NCBI GenBank assembly: GCA_020350905.1
Contig: CP070843.1
Span: forward strand, 1,368,974-1,374,130
Length of the DNA stretch: 5,157 bases
From: Deltaproteobacteria bacterium
Lineage (GTDB): Bacteria; Desulfobacterota; Syntrophobacteria; BM002
Reading direction: 5' to 3'
Below the pieces are notes generated by a model that ran no database searches, was not told the DNA's origin, and saw only the letters and a list, made by a program, of their open reading frames with translations. Positions 1 to 5,156 of this stretch are shown here, piece by piece; positions within the stretch are counted from its first letter, which is position 1, and each line of letters opens with the position of its first letter. The position numbers and the translations under genes are program-made.

Positions 1-485
1 AGGCGCAGAGAAGGGAGTCCGGGCAGCCCCACCAGTCCCAATGAGCCCCGAGTAAGTCCGTCCCAATTGTCAGTGATTACTTTGGGAATTTCCACAAAGG
101 CGAGGGTCGCCAAGGCGAAGTAGGCTCCCCTGAGTCGCAGGCAAAACAACCCCATGATCGCAGCAATTCCTGCGGCCAAGACCCCCCCTAGGGGAATAGT
201 GGCCCAGGGGGAAACAGCTAGGTCGAGACTCAAAAGGGCCGAGGTGTAGGCGCCTGCTCCGAAGAAGGCGGCATGGCCCAGAGAAATAGAACCGCTCACA
301 CCAAGGATATTCCAGGCCAAGGCCAAGGTTGCCAGGAGCAAGGCATGAGTGAACACTTGCAAGACATAATCGCTATATCGGGCGAACACAGGAAGCAAGA
401 GCAGAAAGACCAGCCCCAGAACCGGAGCAGCCTGGGCGATCTGCTGCTGTATTGCCTTCTGGCTTGTAGTCTGTTTTTTCCGCAT
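1..485 (-). CDS. livM: LivM-type ABC importer permease, partial (C-terminus beyond left edge)
   Basis: Second inner-membrane permease of a branched-chain amino acid type (HAAT) ABC importer. I translated it by hand from the ATG at 485: 161 codons are open to the window edge, with no stop. After a polar N-terminus (MRKKQTTSQKAIQQQ) comes a hydrophobic segment at about residues 21-35. Family-typical blocks follow: AWNILGVSGSISLGHAAFF (about 57-75), LRLRGAYFALATLAF (about 116-130) and NWDGLTRGSLGLVG (about 140-153), all strongly LivM-like. LivM proteins usually exceed 300 residues, so roughly half is visible. The start overlaps the livH stop as TAATG (stop 487-485, start 485-483), which indicates translational coupling in one operon. 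A purine-rich AAAGAGAG lies just upstream as a modest ribosome site. The ATPase genes normally come next and would lie outside the window. The substrate is not deducible from the permease. Confidence 0.93.
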   Translation of the reverse strand, partial: MRKKQTTSQKAIQQQIAQAAPVLGLVFLLLLPVFARYSDYVLQVFTHALLLATLALAWNILGVSGSISLGHAAFFGAGAYTSALLSLDLAVSPWATIPLGGVLAAGIAAIMGLFCLRLRGAYFALATLAFVEIPKVITDNWDGLTRGSLGLVGLPGLPSLR

Positions 486-1339
486 TACTGCTCTCTTTCG
501 AGAATGCCTTGGGGTCTCAGCGCCAGTAAAGTGATGAGTATTATTGCGCCTACCACTTCCCTCCAACTGGCGCCCAAAAGAACCACTGCGCTTGATTCTG
601 CAAAACCCAGGATCCAACCACCCAGTATCAAACCACGAATTCGGCCGACACCGGCGAAAATGGTAATGGTGATGGCCAGCAGGGTGGCCTGTAACCCAGC
701 AGTGGGGTAGAGATAGTGAACGCAGCCATAAAGAGGCCCCGCTAACCCTATTAGTATTGCCCCAATAGCAAAGGCGAGAACCCCCATGCCACCGACATTG
801 ATGCCGGCCAAAGCGGCTGCTTCTCTGTCTTGGATTGTGGCTCGTAGGGCTTTGCCCAGATAGGTGTGACGCATGAGCAAGTAGAGGAGGCCAGTCACCA
901 GCAATGAAAGGGCAAGAAGGGTGAGTTGGCCGTAGCTCAAGGAGAGTGTATTGAAGTAGAGTCCTTGGCTAAAAGTGGGGACTCGAATGAGGCGATAATC
1001 GCCGGAGAAGAAAAAGAGCATCCCATTCTGCAGCAAAATGGCCACTCCGAAGCTCATCACAATGGAGTTCAACTCCAGAGGTTCGCTGAGCCTGGAAAAT
1101 AACCGCTGTAACAGGAAACAAACCACCAGAGCTACAAGGACTGCGGCGGGAAAAGTTAAGAGAAGGGAGACTCCAGAAGTCTTCCAGAGCCAGTAGGCTA
1201 CATAGCCAGCAAGAACAAGCAGTTCACCATGAGCCAGGTTAAAGGTGTGGGTGACCCCAAAGATCAGAGCAAAGCCCAGGGCAACCAGGGTGTAGAAAGA
1301 GCCCAAGGTGATCCCGGATACAACGGCAGTGGTCCACAT
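485..1339 (-). CDS. livH: LivH-type ABC importer permease
   Basis: Inner-membrane permease that should pair with the LivM-type subunit to form the channel of a HAAT-family ABC importer. With the start at 1339 it has 284 residues, normal for LivH. Hallmarks are SGITLGSFYTLVALGFALIF and FNLAHGELLVLAGY in the first 45 residues, an EAA-type cytoplasmic loop (TYLGKALRATIQDREAAALA, about residues 159-178) that contacts the ATPase, and the usual C-terminal LALRPQGIL. Several long hydrophobic segments lie between. An in-frame ATG at 1363 would add eight residues and overlap livK by 19 bases. I prefer 1339 for three reasons: the 1363 ATG has no Shine-Dalgarno and sits in a stable hairpin, GAAAG lies 8 bases before the 1339 ATG, and family members begin only a few residues before the first helix. 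Only 5 bases separate this start from the livK stop. Confidence 0.93.
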   Translation of the reverse strand: MWTTAVVSGITLGSFYTLVALGFALIFGVTHTFNLAHGELLVLAGYVAYWLWKTSGVSLLLTFPAAVLVALVVCFLLQRLFSRLSEPLELNSIVMSFGVAILLQNGMLFFFSGDYRLIRVPTFSQGLYFNTLSLSYGQLTLLALSLLVTGLLYLLMRHTYLGKALRATIQDREAAALAGINVGGMGVLAFAIGAILIGLAGPLYGCVHYLYPTAGLQATLLAITITIFAGVGRIRGLILGGWILGFAESSAVVLLGASWREVVGAIILITLLALRPQGILEREQ

Positions 1340-1344
1340 GAGCG

Positions 1345-2553
1345 CTACTTTCGTTGACCCCATGTAGGCATGGGATAGATGGCGGAAGCAGTGGTGCGTT
1401 CTGGGGGATAAATAACTTCGAATTTTCCCTTCTGGATTTGAACGACCAGGTGCTGGTAGTGGCGTGGATCCCCGTGATTATCGAAGGCAACCCGCTCCAT
1501 GGGCAAAGCAAGATCGAGCTCTGCCAAAGACTGGCGGATATTTGGTCCGGTAAGTGGTTTTTTCTGGTGCACAACATTTTGTATAGCTGCAAGCACAACC
1601 CGGGCTGAGGTGTAGCCGTGCATGTTGGTGGTATTGGGTTCCCGGTGGAACATGCTTCGGAACCTCTCCACAAAGTCCTTTGAGGCTGCCTCAGTACCCG
1701 GGTTGGTGATGCCAGGATGCCAGGCACAGGTGCTGTAGAGATATTCGGCATCATCACCCATCTCGCCTATGAAGCTCTCGTAGGCAATGCCAAAAGGGCC
1801 GATATAGGCTTTGGGACTTACCCGATTCTCTTTGAGTTGGCGAAGCAGGAGAAGATGATCCGCGAAGAAGCCACCAGAGATGATAACCTCTATGTTCATG
1901 TTGGCCAGCTTGCCAATGAGAGGGGTGAAATCAGGAGTGCCAGGCCGAAATTTCTCCATAAGCATAACAGCAATACCGCGAGACTGCAGGCAACCCCTCA
2001 GATCACGGGAGAACTCGGTGGAACCTGGTGTGGCTGCGTGGAGGATGGCCAAGCGCTGGGGGTGCACATGATCAGCTAACATGGAGCACAGGGGTTCCAC
2101 GAAACCTTTGATCTTGGCGACTCTAAAAAAGTAGTGATTGCCACGTTGGGTGAGATCTTTCTGCAAACTCGCACTGGCCACATAAGGTACCTGATACTTT
2201 TTAGCAACTTCGCTGATGGGCCCCACCAGGGAGTCAACGTAGCCTCCAGTAAGGGCCAGTACCTTTTTCCAGCCACATAGTTCTTCGGCCCTTGAGATGG
2301 CAACATCAGGCTGGCTTTGATCATCACGAGAAATGATCTCCACCTGCCGGCCGTCAAGACCGCCGGCCTCGTTCACTTCAGCCACTGCCACTGCCACCCC
2401 TTGATGTATCTCCACGCCCTGTTTGGCCAGCCTACCGGAGAGGGGATTGATCTCACCGATCCTGATGGTGGCGGCCACCGAAAAAGTAGCATAACCCCAG
2501 AACGCAAGCAGGAGCAGAAAGGCAATGATCGGGAAGCGTCTGCAGCAAAGCAC
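1345..2553 (-). CDS. livK: Periplasmic substrate-binding protein of HAAT ABC importer (LivK family)
   Basis: Soluble receptor that captures the substrate in the periplasm and delivers it to the adjacent permeases. It has 402 residues and starts with GTG at 2553; GAGGAGGT lies 6 bases upstream, which fixes the start. A Sec signal peptide is clear: charged CRRF, a hydrophobic core IIAFLLLLAFWGY, and a probable cleavage near SVAA at residues 25-28. There is no lipobox cysteine at the cleavage site. The mature part is a Peripla_BP_6-type two-lobe protein: IRIGEINPLSG (30-40), VAEVNEAGGLDGRQVEII (58-75), the sensor region around TGGYVDSLVGPISEVAKKY (102-120), and GTPDFTPLI (205-213). The tail AIYPMPTWGQRK resembles many anaerobe members annotated for non-amino-acid substrates. 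It is first in an operon with livH and livM. Family assignment is firm. The ligand is unknown; the ligase next door makes an aromatic or other organic acid plausible, but this is inference. Confidence 0.95.
   Translation of the reverse strand: MLCCRRFPIIAFLLLLAFWGYATFSVAATIRIGEINPLSGRLAKQGVEIHQGVAVAVAEVNEAGGLDGRQVEIISRDDQSQPDVAISRAEELCGWKKVLALTGGYVDSLVGPISEVAKKYQVPYVASASLQKDLTQRGNHYFFRVAKIKGFVEPLCSMLADHVHPQRLAILHAATPGSTEFSRDLRGCLQSRGIAVMLMEKFRPGTPDFTPLIGKLANMNIEVIISGGFFADHLLLLRQLKENRVSPKAYIGPFGIAYESFIGEMGDDAEYLYSTCAWHPGITNPGTEAASKDFVERFRSMFHREPNTTNMHGYTSARVVLAAIQNVVHQKKPLTGPNIRQSLAELDLALPMERVAFDNHGDPRHYQHLVVQIQKGKFEVIYPPERTTASAIYPMPTWGQRK
1357..1376 (-). other. Hairpin at the livK-livH junction
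   Basis: The perfect inverted repeat CCCATG-4-CATGGG (1359-1364 and 1369-1374) extends to 8 pairs in the minus-strand RNA with one G-U pair. It covers the last livK codons and the upstream in-frame ATG (1363) of livH. It could protect the livK message end or lower livH translation relative to livK, as binding proteins are usually needed in excess. The structure is seen in the sequence; the role is inference. Confidence 0.35.
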
Positions 2554-2559
2554 CGTGCT

Positions 2560-2567
2560 ACCTCCTC
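2560..2567 (-). promoter_or_regulatory. livK ribosome binding site
   Basis: GAGGAGGT in the minus-strand message, 6 bases before the GTG at 2553. It is near-perfect and decides the choice of a GTG start, since no ATG lies at a comparable spacing. It is part of AATTGAGGAGGT, which is complementary to sequence about 90 bases upstream in the leader (see findings). Confidence 0.85.
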
Positions 2568-2583
2568 AATTGTATACCCTGGC

Positions 2584-2606
2584 TAAGATGCCCTGTGGCC
2601 ATCTTA
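2584..2606 (-). promoter_or_regulatory. Inverted repeat in livK leader (operator or hairpin candidate)
   Basis: TAAGATG (2584-2590) and CATCTTA (2600-2606) form a perfect 7-bp inverted repeat with a 9-base centre. Inside it, CC-TGT-GG can add two more pairs. It lies 16 bases upstream of the livK Shine-Dalgarno. Its size fits either a dimeric repressor operator or an RNA stem-loop. No regulator gene is in the window, so the role cannot be assigned. Confidence 0.4.
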
Positions 2607-2672
2607 CCTAACTTTGCTGGTTGATAAAAGAGAAAAAAAGCACAAACGTTTAAAGATTGAGGAATTGAGGGA

Positions 2673-2701
2673 ATTATAGATTTCGGATTTCGGATTGAAA
2701 A
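2673..2701 (-). promoter_or_regulatory. Candidate sigma-70 promoter for the livKHM operon
   Basis: On the minus strand, TATAAT (2678-2673, an exact -10 consensus) is preceded at 17 bases by TTTTCA (2701-2696, 4 of 6 matches to TTGACA). Transcription would begin near 2666, giving a leader of about 110 bases before the livK GTG. It lies inside the heptamer repeat. A separate promoter is expected because the ligase gene ends in a terminator. This is predicted from sequence only. Confidence 0.4.
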
Positions 2702-2768
2702 AACAAGATGCAAATCAAAAACTCAATTTGAATTCCATAATCCACATTCCGCATTCCCAAACCGGGAA

Positions 2769-2785
2769 CCCGCCCGAAGGGTGGG
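2769..2785. other. Small GC-rich hairpin inside the repeat
   Basis: CCCGCCC-GAA-GGGTGGG can form a 7-pair stem with a 3-base loop. The central pair is G-U in plus-strand RNA but an A/C mismatch in minus-strand RNA. The neighbouring GTCC-GAA-GGAC (2787-2797, read on plus) has the same loop sequence. There is no T-tract on either side, so I do not call a terminator. Confidence 0.3.
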
Positions 2786-2920
2786 AGTCCGAAGGACAAA
2801 TCCGCAATCGAGTGACTCCAGCAGCCTGCCGCAAGAGGGGAAAGAGCATTCCAGCCCGTTCAGGGGGCGGCTCAAAGCTTGGTCCTTTGGGCCCGGATTC
2901 TTTGCTCCTCGATCATCGCA

Positions 2921-2960
2921 GAAAGAAAATCCCCTCATCCAGAAGTGGGATGAGGGGATT
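2921..2960 (-). terminator. Rho-independent terminator of the acyl-CoA ligase gene
   Basis: A perfect 13-bp stem (AATCCCCTCATCC at 2928-2940 with GGATGAGGGGATT at 2948-2960) encloses a 7-base loop. In the minus-strand transcript it is followed directly by TTCTTTC (2927-2921). It starts 23 bases after the ligase stop codon. It separates the ligase from the transporter operon, so livKHM probably needs its own promoter. Confidence 0.88.
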
Positions 2961-2983
2961 AGAAGCCCTAGTTCAATCCACGC

Positions 2984-4630
2984 CTATTTGGGTGGGCGCA
3001 GGTGACGGCGCAATAGCTTACCTGTGGGGGTGCGTGGCAGTGATTCCATAAACTCTACGGCCCTGGGCAGCTTGTAGATGGCAATGTGCTCCTTCAAGAA
3101 CTCTTTCAGTTCTTCAAAGAACTCTTCACTGCCTTCTTGGCCCTCTTTCATCACCACAAAAGCCTTGGTGATCTGGCCTTTGTCTGGATCGGGAATGCCG
3201 ACCACACCCGCTTCGGCCACCGCCGGGTGCTTCTCGATGGCCTCTTCCACCTCAGCAGGACCGATGCGATAGCCGGAGCTCTTGATCATGTCGTCTTCAC
3301 GGGATACGAAGCAGATGTTGCCATCTTCTTTCATAAAGACGGCGTCTCCCATCTGATTCCAGCCACCGACCACGCCCTTCTTTTGCGACTTGAGCAGACG
3401 TTCGTCGTCGATATACGGCTTCCAGTAGAGGGTGCCGGAGGCGCCTTTGAGAATCATGCTGCCGACCTCGTTGGGCTTGCAATCATTACCCTCTTCATCA
3501 ATGACCCGCACCTCGACGCCGGGCAGAGGTTTGCCGATGGAATCTGGGACGGGCTCGGGATTCATGGTGTTGGAGGTGACGAGATGGAGCATCTCGGTGC
3601 CGCCCAGGCCTTCCCAGATGGGCTTGCCGGTAAGTTCCTGCCACCCTGTGAGAGTTTCAGCGCCGAGGGCATCACCACCCGAGGTGTAGAGACGCACAGA
3701 GCTGGTGTCGTAGTTTTTGAAAGCGGGGAACTTCATCAGAGCTCGGTAGCCCGTGGGGAGGCCGGTGAGGATGGTGATCTTGTGCTTCTGGATGAGATCC
3801 AGCATGTCAGGCGGAGTGAACTTGGGAATGAGGGAGATGGCTGCCCCTCCTTCAAAGGGAAGCAGGGTGAAGGTGCCGAATCCGGCGGCAAAGGACACCG
3901 GGGCGGCCCCACCCAAAACGTCGCCGGGTTGCATCTTGTAAACGTACTTATTTACGATCTTTGATTCAATGATCGCTGGCCGGACAAAGTGGACACAGCC
4001 CTTGGGCATGCCGGTGGTGCCGGAAGTGTAGAGCATGATCCCGATGTCGTCAGCCTTGAGCATGGTGGCCTCGAGCTCGGGAGCACCTGCTTCCAGCATC
4101 TCCTCGTAAACCATGTTTCCTGCAGCCTTTACTTCGGCAGGGTCGCCGCCGATGACAATTACCTTGGTGCCGTGTGCGAAGCTGGCCTTGGCCTGCTCAA
4201 CAGGGGCCATGAGCGGGGCGTTTACTATAAAGAGCTTCATCTCGGCATCGTTGGCCACGAAGGCAACCTCTTCCCCGGACCACAGGGGTGAGGTGGGCAC
4301 GGGGATGGCGCCGATTTTTTCAATGGCAAAGATGGCGACAACGGCCTGGGGGGAGTTGACCAAACGGATGCCAACGCGGTCTTGAGACTCCACGCCGATA
4401 TCCTTCAAGGCGTTACCGAACTTGTTCACCTGTTGCTGGACTTGAGCGTAGGTGATGGTTTTATCCATGAACTTGATGGCGGGATTATCACCTCTCCCCT
4501 CTCGAACGTGACGGTCGAGGAAGAAGTCAGCGAGATTCAACTCCGAGGGAGTGTCGGCAAACTCTTCCGGAACAAGATACTCAGGCCACATGTCTCTCGG
4601 TGGTAAGTAATTTTCAGGTATTTTCCCCAT
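2984..4630 (-). CDS. AMP-forming acyl-CoA ligase, benzoate/2-aminobenzoate-CoA ligase type
   Basis: Activates a carboxylic acid with ATP to an acyl-adenylate and then transfers it to CoA in the cytoplasm. It has 548 residues, the usual length, and starts at ATG 4630 with GGAGGT 7 bases upstream. All key ANL-superfamily motifs are intact: phosphate loop YTSGTTGMPKG (201-211), GLGGTEML (341-348), GWNQMGDA (423-430), hinge SREDDMIKSSGYRIGPAEVE (443-462) and PRTPTGKLLRR (532-542) with the catalytic lysine at 538. The combination GGTEMLHLVTSN, SSGYRIGPAEVEEAI and GQITKAFVV is what I associate with the benzoate/2-aminobenzoate-CoA ligase group rather than acetyl- or long-chain ligases. The exact acid (benzoate, anthranilate, another aromatic or alicyclic acid) is not resolved. 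It stands as a single-gene unit with its own terminator, upstream of a HAAT importer that may supply its substrate. Confidence 0.93.
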   Translation of the reverse strand: MGKIPENYLPPRDMWPEYLVPEEFADTPSELNLADFFLDRHVREGRGDNPAIKFMDKTITYAQVQQQVNKFGNALKDIGVESQDRVGIRLVNSPQAVVAIFAIEKIGAIPVPTSPLWSGEEVAFVANDAEMKLFIVNAPLMAPVEQAKASFAHGTKVIVIGGDPAEVKAAGNMVYEEMLEAGAPELEATMLKADDIGIMLYTSGTTGMPKGCVHFVRPAIIESKIVNKYVYKMQPGDVLGGAAPVSFAAGFGTFTLLPFEGGAAISLIPKFTPPDMLDLIQKHKITILTGLPTGYRALMKFPAFKNYDTSSVRLYTSGGDALGAETLTGWQELTGKPIWEGLGGTEMLHLVTSNTMNPEPVPDSIGKPLPGVEVRVIDEEGNDCKPNEVGSMILKGASGTLYWKPYIDDERLLKSQKKGVVGGWNQMGDAVFMKEDGNICFVSREDDMIKSSGYRIGPAEVEEAIEKHPAVAEAGVVGIPDPDKGQITKAFVVMKEGQEGSEEFFEELKEFLKEHIAIYKLPRAVEFMESLPRTPTGKLLRRHLRPPK

Positions 4631-4637
4631 AGTATAA

Positions 4638-4643
4638 ACCTCC
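4638..4643 (-). promoter_or_regulatory. Ribosome binding site of the acyl-CoA ligase gene
   Basis: GGAGGT in the minus-strand message, 7 bases before ATG 4630. It supports that start over internal methionines such as Met14 of the MGKIPENYLPPRDM N-terminus. Confidence 0.85.
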
Positions 4644-4741
4644 GTTTACGAGTGGTTCTCATTTCAACAATCAGGCCCATGCCCCTTCAAGAGACCCAGA
4701 GGCTATGACCATTGACGTTGGGTTACTGTCCAATTTTGCCC

Positions 4742-4807
4742 TTATGCCACCAGTGCGAGCGCTCCAGCAGATGCCTCGGGCGGCACAGTGAAGCCTCACC
4801 TCCTTTC
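4742..4807 (-). other. Orphan strong Shine-Dalgarno with foldable segment and 14-codon ORF
   Basis: The minus strand contains AAAGGAGGTGA (4806-4796), which includes a 10-base perfect match (AAGGAGGTGA) to the complement of the 16S 3' end, yet no normal gene follows. Twelve bases after AGGAGG is GTG (4786), opening a 14-residue ORF (read as MPPEASAGALALVA, stop 4744-4742). The same stretch folds: GTGA-GGCT-TCAC covers the end of the ribosome site, and TGCCGCC (4785-4779) pairs with GGTGGCA (4751-4745). That outer stem encloses a CGAG/CTCG stem (4778-4775 with 4759-4756). The outer stem is complete only in minus-strand RNA, where the odd pair is G-U. Possible readings are a leader peptide, a structured leader of the ligase transcript, or the remnant of a dispersed repeat. 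Confidence 0.3.
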
Positions 4808-4891
4808 CAATGAAATTGCTGGGTCAATTTCGCGTGTGCATCCGTCCGCCTTTGCAGGGCAAGTTACCTGTGGGCAATCACCCGGTGGCAT
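4796..4891 (-). CDS. Possible 31-residue ORF ending in the orphan ribosome site (doubtful)
   Basis: ATG 4891 to TGA 4798-4796 encodes a 31-residue peptide with cysteines at 6, 11 and 18 (DCPQVTCPAKADGC) and ending SLERR. Its last codons, GAA AGG AGG TGA, are the orphan Shine-Dalgarno itself, an arrangement seen in translationally coupled gene pairs. Against it: no ribosome site precedes the ATG, the peptide is very short, and I recognise no family. I list it as a low-confidence candidate because of the coupling geometry only. Confidence 0.12.
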   Translation of the reverse strand: MPPGDCPQVTCPAKADGCTREIDPAISLERR

Positions 4892-4972
4892 AGAGAGCGA
4901 TTAGTTGCCAATATCCAAAGCAGCAGGAAGGCAGGTGATGCAAAGGACGAGAGGTGTCGCAAGGCCATCTGT

Positions 4973-4991
4973 CCTAGCCCGGATATTTCAT
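4973..4991 (+). repeat. Left terminal inverted repeat of the 184-bp element
   Basis: 19 bases starting CCTAGCCCGG, the exact reverse complement of 5138-5156. Two unrelated 19-mers matching perfectly within 200 bases by chance is very unlikely. Confidence 0.85.
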
Positions 4992-5137
4992 CAATCACCT
5001 GCTGCGACCATGGATATGGCCGTCCTTCCAGGCGTCCTCGGGTGTCGGACCCTGCGACGTACCGTTCAGGTACGGAAACCAACACCCTGCGGTTGCCAGG
5101 TGGCACGCCCATCTTCGCGGTCTCGCGACACCAATTC

Positions 5138-5156
5138 ATGAAATATCCGGGCTAGG
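5138..5156 (-). repeat. Right terminal inverted repeat of the 184-bp element
   Basis: 19 bases ending CCGGGCTAGG, the exact reverse complement of 4973-4991. It lies one base from the window end, so the outer flank cannot be examined. Confidence 0.85.

Larger units (their letters stand above)
2661..2810. repeat. Degenerate heptamer-phased intergenic repeat with imperfect dyad symmetry
   Basis: The left part contains GGAATTGAGGGAATTATAG followed by tandem ATTTCGG ATTTCGG ATTG (2680-2697). The right part carries the same kind of units in the opposite orientation: AATTCCATAATCC, ACATTCC, GCATTCC (about 2731-2757), with another AATCCGCAATCG at 2799-2810. The two halves can pair imperfectly around an A-rich centre (about 2698-2720). 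Between the right-hand units sits a GC-rich block with small hairpins (2762-2796). Such A/T-plus-CGG heptamer repeats are frequent between genes in Desulfobacterota and some other environmental bacteria. When translated they give spurious ORFs rich in motifs like NAECGLWN. I see no coding function. Confidence 0.5.
4631..4972. other. Long non-coding stretch upstream of the ligase
   Basis: 342 bases with no gene I can support. The ligase Shine-Dalgarno is at its left end. On the minus strand I looked for a sigma-70 promoter before the ligase: TTGGAC (near 4732-4727) is a possible -35 box but has no good -10 box at 16-18 bases, and no GG-N10-GC sigma-54 element is visible. The distinctive content is an orphan ribosome site with a structured segment (4742-4807) and two tiny ORFs, listed separately. 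Confidence 0.5.
4973..5156. mobile_element. 184-bp MITE-like element with perfect 19-bp terminal inverted repeats
   Basis: The left end CCTAGCCCGGATATTTCAT (4973-4991) is repeated perfectly in inverted form at 5138-5156, ending CTAGG. After one mismatch three more bases match (AAT). The interior is GC-rich and has small hairpins (CGTACC-GTTCA-GGTACG at 5058-5074; CGCG-GTCT-CGCG at 5116-5127). It is too short for a transposase, so it would need one supplied in trans. Ends starting CCTAG recall IS1380-family elements such as ISEcp1, which makes that family a candidate donor; this is inference. No target duplication can be confirmed, because only one base of right flank is visible and that G does not match the first base of a 4- or 5-base duplication on the left (CTGT, TCTGT). 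On the minus strand a frame stays open across the whole element (from ATG 5139, which lies in the repeat) and on to 4864. I see no family and no good ribosome site, so I do not call it a gene. Confidence 0.7.

Noticed and set aside
273..710. Plus-strand frame opposite livM and livH
   Set aside because: Low-complexity, charged translation with no family; both opposing genes have strong family motifs.
1239..1757. 172-codon minus-strand frame overlapping livK and livH
   Set aside because: Out-of-frame reading of two well-supported genes, with a proline- and cysteine-rich translation typical of a shadow frame.
2540..2553. Lipoprotein signal for the binding protein because of Cys3-Cys4
   Set aside because: The two cysteines precede the charged and hydrophobic parts of the signal peptide; no cysteine lies at the predicted cleavage site.
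2574..2606. Sigma-54 promoter (TGGCC...GGGC) before livK
   Set aside because: The GG and GC doublets are 7 bases apart instead of 10.
2661..2810. CRISPR array
   Set aside because: Units are 7-8 bases, imperfect and without spacers of constant length; no cas genes.
2723..2938. Minus-strand 71-codon frame ending NAECGLWNSN
   Set aside because: This is the characteristic spurious translation of the heptamer repeat.
2695..3051. Plus-strand 118-codon frame across the intergenic repeat and terminator
   Set aside because: It reads through the repeat, the terminator and the antisense of the ligase end; no ribosome site or family.
3086..3964. 292-codon plus-strand frame antisense to the acyl-CoA ligase gene
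   Set aside because: It lies wholly opposite a gene with complete catalytic motifs, has no recognisable domain, and is explained by the GC-rich third positions of the ligase gene.
4791..4808. Plus-strand CTCACCTCCTTTCC resembling the 3' end of 16S rRNA
   Set aside because: The sequence to its left does not match the conserved 16S 3' domain (no GTAACAAGGTA-type block), so it is simply a strong Shine-Dalgarno on the other strand.
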